Origin: an uncultured Fibrobacter sp.
GTDB taxonomy: Bacteria > Fibrobacterota > Fibrobacteria > Fibrobacterales > Fibrobacteraceae
Reading direction: 5' to 3'
NCBI RefSeq assembly: GCF_937877005.1
Contig: NZ_CALEFV010000078.1
Location: 1-10,442, forward strand
Length of the DNA stretch: 10,442 nucleotides
This document shows, in pieces, positions 7,114 through 10,442 of this stretch; the stretch's first letter is position 1; each line of letters begins with the position of its first letter. Under the pieces are notes generated by a model that was given only the letters and a program-made list of their open reading frames with translations, had not been told where the DNA came from and did not search any database. Made by a program: the position numbers and the translations under genes.

Positions 7114-8337
7114 ATGAAACTTTTAAGTACACCCCCCGATTTAAATAAAATTGCGCGCCCAAACTGGATTGAAATCAACCTAGACGCACTTTGTAACAAC
7201 ATTAAATTCATTCGCAGCCAAATTCCCAAGAATACGAAGATTTTACTTCCCGTCAAGGCCGATTCATACGGTCACGGAAGCCTCGCCTGCTCCTTCGCCG
7301 CAAAATTCGGCGGTGCCGACTATCTGGGAGTTGCCCATATCAGCGAAGGCATGCTGTTACGCCAATACGGCATGGACTTGCCAATCCTGGTTCTTGGCCC
7401 ATGCACTCCGGCTGACTTCGCCTATTTCGTCGAATTTCAGCTCACGGCCGCCATTACGGACATCCGAACCGCCATGAGCTTTGACCAGTTCCTGCGCGAC
7501 ACGGGAACCACATGCAAAGCACACCTCGCAATCGACACCGGCATGAACCGCTACGGTTTCGACGCGGAGGACTTCAACAACATCCGTGCAGCGCTCAGCC
7601 TCAAGAACCTTCGTTTCGAAGGCATGTTCACACACCTTGCCACTGCGGACATGCCCGGGAACCCCAAAACGCAAATTCAAATCCAGCGATTCACAAGACT
7701 GGTCGATGTTCTTGAAGCCGAGGGGCTCCGCCCCGAAATTTGCCATTGCAGCAGTTCCGCAGGCACGCTCCTGCATCCCGAAAGCCACTTCGACATGGTG
7801 CGACCGGGGCTAGCCCTTTATGGTTACAACTGCATGGGAGCAGCACCCTCTCCATGGCCAATCAAGCCGGTCATGCGCATCAAGTCTACTATCCGCCACA
7901 TCCACGACGTAAAGCCCGGCGAAACGGTCAGCTACGGCGGATACTGGATGGCGCAACAGCCTACCCGCATTGCAACGGTCGCAATCGGCTACGGAGACGG
8001 ATATCTACGCGGCGGCTATAACAAGGGATTCCTGTTCATCCGCGGACAGCTCTGTCCAATTCTCGGGCGCGTCTGCATGGACGCCACCATGGTCGACGTC
8101 AGCCACATTCCCGATGTTCAGGTCGGCGAAACTGTCGATGTCGTAAACGGCGAACTAGATCACCGAATTTCCATGGAAAGTGTCGCCGACGACCACCACA
8201 CGATTCCCTACGAATTTACGAGCCGCGTGGCACGACGCCTGTACCGCAGGTACTACTGGAAAAACCGTCTGGTACGTTGGGATTACCTGCGTCAGAAATT
8301 CGGCGTCAAAGATTACAAGGAATACCCGCTAAGGTAG
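7114..8337 (+). CDS. alr: Alanine racemase (PLP-dependent)
   Basis: Interconverts L- and D-alanine (EC 5.1.1.1) in the cytoplasm, supplying D-Ala for peptidoglycan. It is 407 residues, slightly longer than the usual 360-390. Seen: PLP lysine K48 in VKADSYGHG; DTGMNR with R146 (matching Arg136 of the Geobacillus enzyme); the catalytic tyrosine of the partner subunit, Y274, in TVSYGG; GYGDGY at 292-297; the CMD motif at 321-323; and IPYE at 364-367. The ATG at 7114 places PNWIEINLDAL at the expected N-terminal position. Two oddities: A139 stands where many homologues carry a carbamylated lysine (HLAIDTGM here), and the chain continues about 25 basic and aromatic residues past the usual C-terminal end. 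The next gene begins 9 bp after the stop, so the two form an operon. Other amino acid racemases of this fold (such as serine racemases) are less likely but not fully excluded. Confidence 0.95.
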   Translation: MKLLSTPPDLNKIARPNWIEINLDALCNNIKFIRSQIPKNTKILLPVKADSYGHGSLACSFAAKFGGADYLGVAHISEGMLLRQYGMDLPILVLGPCTPADFAYFVEFQLTAAITDIRTAMSFDQFLRDTGTTCKAHLAIDTGMNRYGFDAEDFNNIRAALSLKNLRFEGMFTHLATADMPGNPKTQIQIQRFTRLVDVLEAEGLRPEICHCSSSAGTLLHPESHFDMVRPGLALYGYNCMGAAPSPWPIKPVMRIKSTIRHIHDVKPGETVSYGGYWMAQQPTRIATVAIGYGDGYLRGGYNKGFLFIRGQLCPILGRVCMDATMVDVSHIPDVQVGETVDVVNGELDHRISMESVADDHHTIPYEFTSRVARRLYRRYYWKNRLVRWDYLRQKFGVKDYKEYPLR

Positions 8338-8346
8338 ATTCGCCAT

Positions 8347-8892
8347 ATGGATTTTTCCGAACCGACATTTACGACCATCGCCCACCGGAACCTTTGGGGG
8401 CAGTGGACATTTGTCTTCGAGAAATCCAAGCTATGCAGCCTGCGCTACACGGGACCTGGAGTACCTAGTTCCGTGCAGGCCTGCGCCTATGCCGAGCCCG
8501 ACATAGTCCATTCGCTACCGCCATCAGTTGCACGTGCCTACCGCAAGGCCGTACAGCAGTTGAACCTGTATCTGTCGGGTAAGCTCCGCGAATTTTCGTT
8601 ACCGATCAGAATTTACGGTACCGAGTTCCAACAAAAAGTTTGGAACGCGATAGCCCAAATACCTTACGGCGAGACCCGTACCTACCAGCAAATTGCCGAG
8701 GCTATTGAAGAGCCCCGCGCCTCGCGTGCCGTGGGCGCCGCCCTCCACGCGAATCCGCTGCAAATCATACTCCCCTGCCACCGCGTGGTGGGCAAGGGCG
8801 GGAGCCTGGTCGGCTACGCCCTGGGGCTCGAACTGAAAAGACGCCTCCTCGTCATCGAAGGCGCCATTCCACAAGAACTGTTGCTTGAATAA
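8347..8892 (+). CDS. ogt: Methylated-DNA--[protein]-cysteine S-methyltransferase (O6-alkylguanine repair)
   Basis: A suicide repair enzyme (EC 2.1.1.63) that moves the alkyl group from O6-alkylguanine (and O4-alkylthymine) to its own cysteine. The 181-residue product has the family's C-terminal domain: FQQKVWNAIAQIPYGETRTYQQIA with the helix-turn-helix tyrosine Y113, the arginine finger R127 in SRAVGAA, NP shortly after, and the acceptor C144 in PCHRVV, then G-LVGYA-G and a K-x-LL-E ending. The first 80 or so residues form the variable N-terminal domain. No AraC-type or Ada metal-binding domain is attached, so this is the stand-alone Ogt/MGMT type rather than Ada. It starts 9 bp behind alr and is surely co-transcribed with it. 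The symbol ogt is chosen by domain layout; orthology to a specific ogt was not tested. Confidence 0.95.
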   Translation: MDFSEPTFTTIAHRNLWGQWTFVFEKSKLCSLRYTGPGVPSSVQACAYAEPDIVHSLPPSVARAYRKAVQQLNLYLSGKLREFSLPIRIYGTEFQQKVWNAIAQIPYGETRTYQQIAEAIEEPRASRAVGAALHANPLQIILPCHRVVGKGGSLVGYALGLELKRRLLVIEGAIPQELLLE

Positions 8893-8895
8893 GTT

Positions 8896-10011
8896 CTAGT
8901 CTTCGTTGTCGAAGCCCGCTTCTTCAGGTTCTTCTACAATCCAGTCGCGAATATGGTCAGCTAATTTCTTCTGGCCATCCTTTTCGATAGAATCAGCTAG
9001 TCCCGAAAGTTCTTCAGCGTCAAGCGTCGTGAGTTCCTTCTCGAAACGCTCCACATACCCTGAAAGTTGTTCATAGCGTTTCATTGCAGCGAGTAGCTGC
9101 ATAAATTCAATATTCGGCATATTCCCGTTACGGAATCTCTCATGTTCCTTCAGCACCAGGTCCGCTTCCGATTCCGAAAGATACGAAGCGAGGCGCCCCA
9201 GGTTGATGACCTTCGGGAAGGTTTCATACAAAGTACGAGCAATCTTCTTGCATTCGGACTTACGACCTTCCTTGTCGGCAATTGCAGCCTGCAGATCAAG
9301 ATAGGCTTCCTCATCTTCGGCACCGGGATTCTTGACATCGGAGAGCCACTGTTTCGCAAGTTCGATATTGCCCGCCATGAACTGCGCATTCGCAATATCG
9401 ACAAGCGTCGCATTGCTCTTGTCCGGATCCTTGAGGAGGGCGGCTTTTGCAAAGTTCGCGGCATCCTTGATGGAATCAGCCATATCGCATATGGCATCTA
9501 GAATATCTTCACGATTGCCCTGATCTACTTCGGTGACCTTGTTGATCAATTCCACCAACAAAGCCTGGGCACGTTCCTTCGGCAAAAATTCTTCGACACT
9601 CAAGAATACAACCGAACGACCTTCGCCACCTACATGGCGCATTGCCAAGTCGTGCACAAGGTCTGCAACATAATCCTTATCCGCATACTGTGCCGCAAGT
9701 TCGACAAAGAAGGTTCCCGCATCGTAGAACAGGTTATCCCAGTATTCTTTCTCTTCGTCTGTATCAGCCTTGAACGAGATAAAGTCGGAACGAAGAGTCC
9801 AAGCAAGCAATTCTAGCTGATCTTTCGGATTCTTAAAATTCTCAATATCATCAAGGCCAGCCGCAATCACTTCATACAAATCTTCCGGACGATTCAACAA
9901 GCGACTCTGCCCGCTCACAATTTGGGTGAGAGTTTCACGAAGTTTATCTTCTTTACTGCGGTTCGCCTGCATCAGGGCGGCGGACTTAAAAATCTTTTTT
10001 TTCTTAGCCAT
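8896..10011 (-). CDS. Uncharacterised helical (TPR-like) protein, 371 residues
   Basis: I do not recognise a firm family. The product starts with a lysine cluster (MAKKKK), is almost wholly predicted helical with Ala/Leu/Glu/Asp-rich stretches, and ends in an acidic tail. The middle (about residues 195-275) has helix pairs resembling TPR-type repeats, such as one with ANAQFMAGNIELAKQWL and one with AAIADKEGRKSECKKIA. This may relate to the DUF6880-like group of helical proteins, but that is a weak guess. No signal peptide or membrane segment, so probably cytosolic. The ATG at 10009-10011 follows the stop of the upstream TPR gene by 26 bp, suggesting an operon. It converges on ogt with only 3 bp between stop codons. 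No Shine-Dalgarno seen. A scaffold or protein-binding role is inference. Confidence 0.88.
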   Translation of the reverse strand: MAKKKKIFKSAALMQANRSKEDKLRETLTQIVSGQSRLLNRPEDLYEVIAAGLDDIENFKNPKDQLELLAWTLRSDFISFKADTDEEKEYWDNLFYDAGTFFVELAAQYADKDYVADLVHDLAMRHVGGEGRSVVFLSVEEFLPKERAQALLVELINKVTEVDQGNREDILDAICDMADSIKDAANFAKAALLKDPDKSNATLVDIANAQFMAGNIELAKQWLSDVKNPGAEDEEAYLDLQAAIADKEGRKSECKKIARTLYETFPKVINLGRLASYLSESEADLVLKEHERFRNGNMPNIEFMQLLAAMKRYEQLSGYVERFEKELTTLDAEELSGLADSIEKDGQKKLADHIRDWIVEEPEEAGFDNED

Positions 10012-10037
10012 GAACCCAAATGTAGAAAAGAAAAGAA

Positions 10038-10442
10038 CTACTTTTTCTCGCGGATACGCTTATAAAGTACTTCAGCCTTTTCGATTTCGCCCGCATTCGA
10101 AAACACATGACCCACATTCTCGGCACCGATGCGGCCCTGTGAATTTCCGGCACGCCATGCTTTCATATAACATTCAAATGCTTCATCGTAGCGTTTCTGG
10201 GCAAAGTAAATCTGGCCCAAGTCTAAATTCAAGTCGGCCTTGCCCTTGTTATGGCGCAGCCCCTCTTCGAGAGTAAAAATCGCCATCCACGGAGATTCGT
10301 TCTTCACGTACATCTGTGCAAGATAGCGACGAGCAGAAACATTTTCAGGATCCATCAACAGACCGTTTTCCATCTCGTTCAAGGACATCCGCGTGGAATC
10401 CATGCTACGGTAATAGTAGGCCATGGTAAAGTGAACATCGGC
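10038..10442 (-). CDS. TPR-repeat protein, C-terminal part (5'-truncated at window edge)
   Basis: The frame stays open from the right edge of the window to a TAG at 10038-10040, with codons for ADVHFT ahead of the first internal Met at 10424, so the gene most likely starts outside. The visible 134 residues hold about three tetratricopeptide repeats: one around ARRYLAQMYVKNESPWMAIFTLEEGL, one with LNLDLGQIYFAQKRYDEAFECYMKA, and one with ENVGHVFSNAGEIEKAEVLYKRI. These show the usual small and aromatic residue spacing of TPR helix pairs. TPRs bind partner proteins; which one cannot be told here. The gene lies just upstream of the 371-residue helical protein on the same strand, with 26 bp between, so the two probably work together. 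Confidence 0.85.
   Translation of the reverse strand, partial: ADVHFTMAYYYRSMDSTRMSLNEMENGLLMDPENVSARRYLAQMYVKNESPWMAIFTLEEGLRHNKGKADLNLDLGQIYFAQKRYDEAFECYMKAWRAGNSQGRIGAENVGHVFSNAGEIEKAEVLYKRIREKK

Noticed and set aside
8901..8914. Small hairpin after ogt as its terminator
   Set aside because: Only a 5-bp stem with no T run after it, and it lies within the opposite gene's coding end.

Overview
The window looks like chromosomal DNA from a Fibrobacter-type bacterium (phylum Fibrobacterota). This is inferred from the style of the proteins: a huge, Cys-, Asn- and Asp-rich export-type protein with runs of serine as linkers, an SMC of the Bacteroidetes/Fibrobacter flavour, moderate GC, and start sites with no clear Shine-Dalgarno sequence. 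No rRNA or other decisive marker is present, so genus-level placement stays an inference.

Layout. (1) Bases 1-3404, plus strand: the 3' part of a very large gene whose start lies outside the window. It encodes, in order, a collagen-like Gly-X-Y tract built from an exact 36-bp tandem repeat, a short helical region with an 18-residue repeat, a long domain I do not recognise, a serine linker, seven tandem two-cysteine modules, and a Cys-rich tail. It reads as a disulfide-stabilised envelope or surface protein. (2) Bases 3405-3493: a convergent intergenic gap with a strong hairpin terminator that may serve both sides. (3) Bases 3494-7048, minus strand: a full-length SMC chromosome condensation ATPase. 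(4) Bases 7049-7113: a 65-bp divergent promoter region. (5) Bases 7114-8892, plus strand: a two-gene unit, alanine racemase followed 9 bp later by an O6-alkylguanine-DNA alkyltransferase. (6) Bases 8896-10442, minus strand: a helical 371-residue protein of unknown function, preceded by the C-terminal part of a TPR protein that runs off the window edge. These two genes are probably co-transcribed.

The right two thirds are mostly housekeeping: chromosome organisation (SMC), D-alanine supply for peptidoglycan (Alr), direct DNA repair (Ogt/MGMT) and a TPR pair. The accessory and least familiar part is the large repeat protein at the left. Its seven-fold Cys module and collagen-like tract are the best candidates for something undescribed. 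A second point of interest is that the racemase has Ala where the Geobacillus enzyme has its carbamylated lysine. No CRISPR array, transposon, tRNA or rRNA was seen, and no gene-free stretch exceeds 100 bases.
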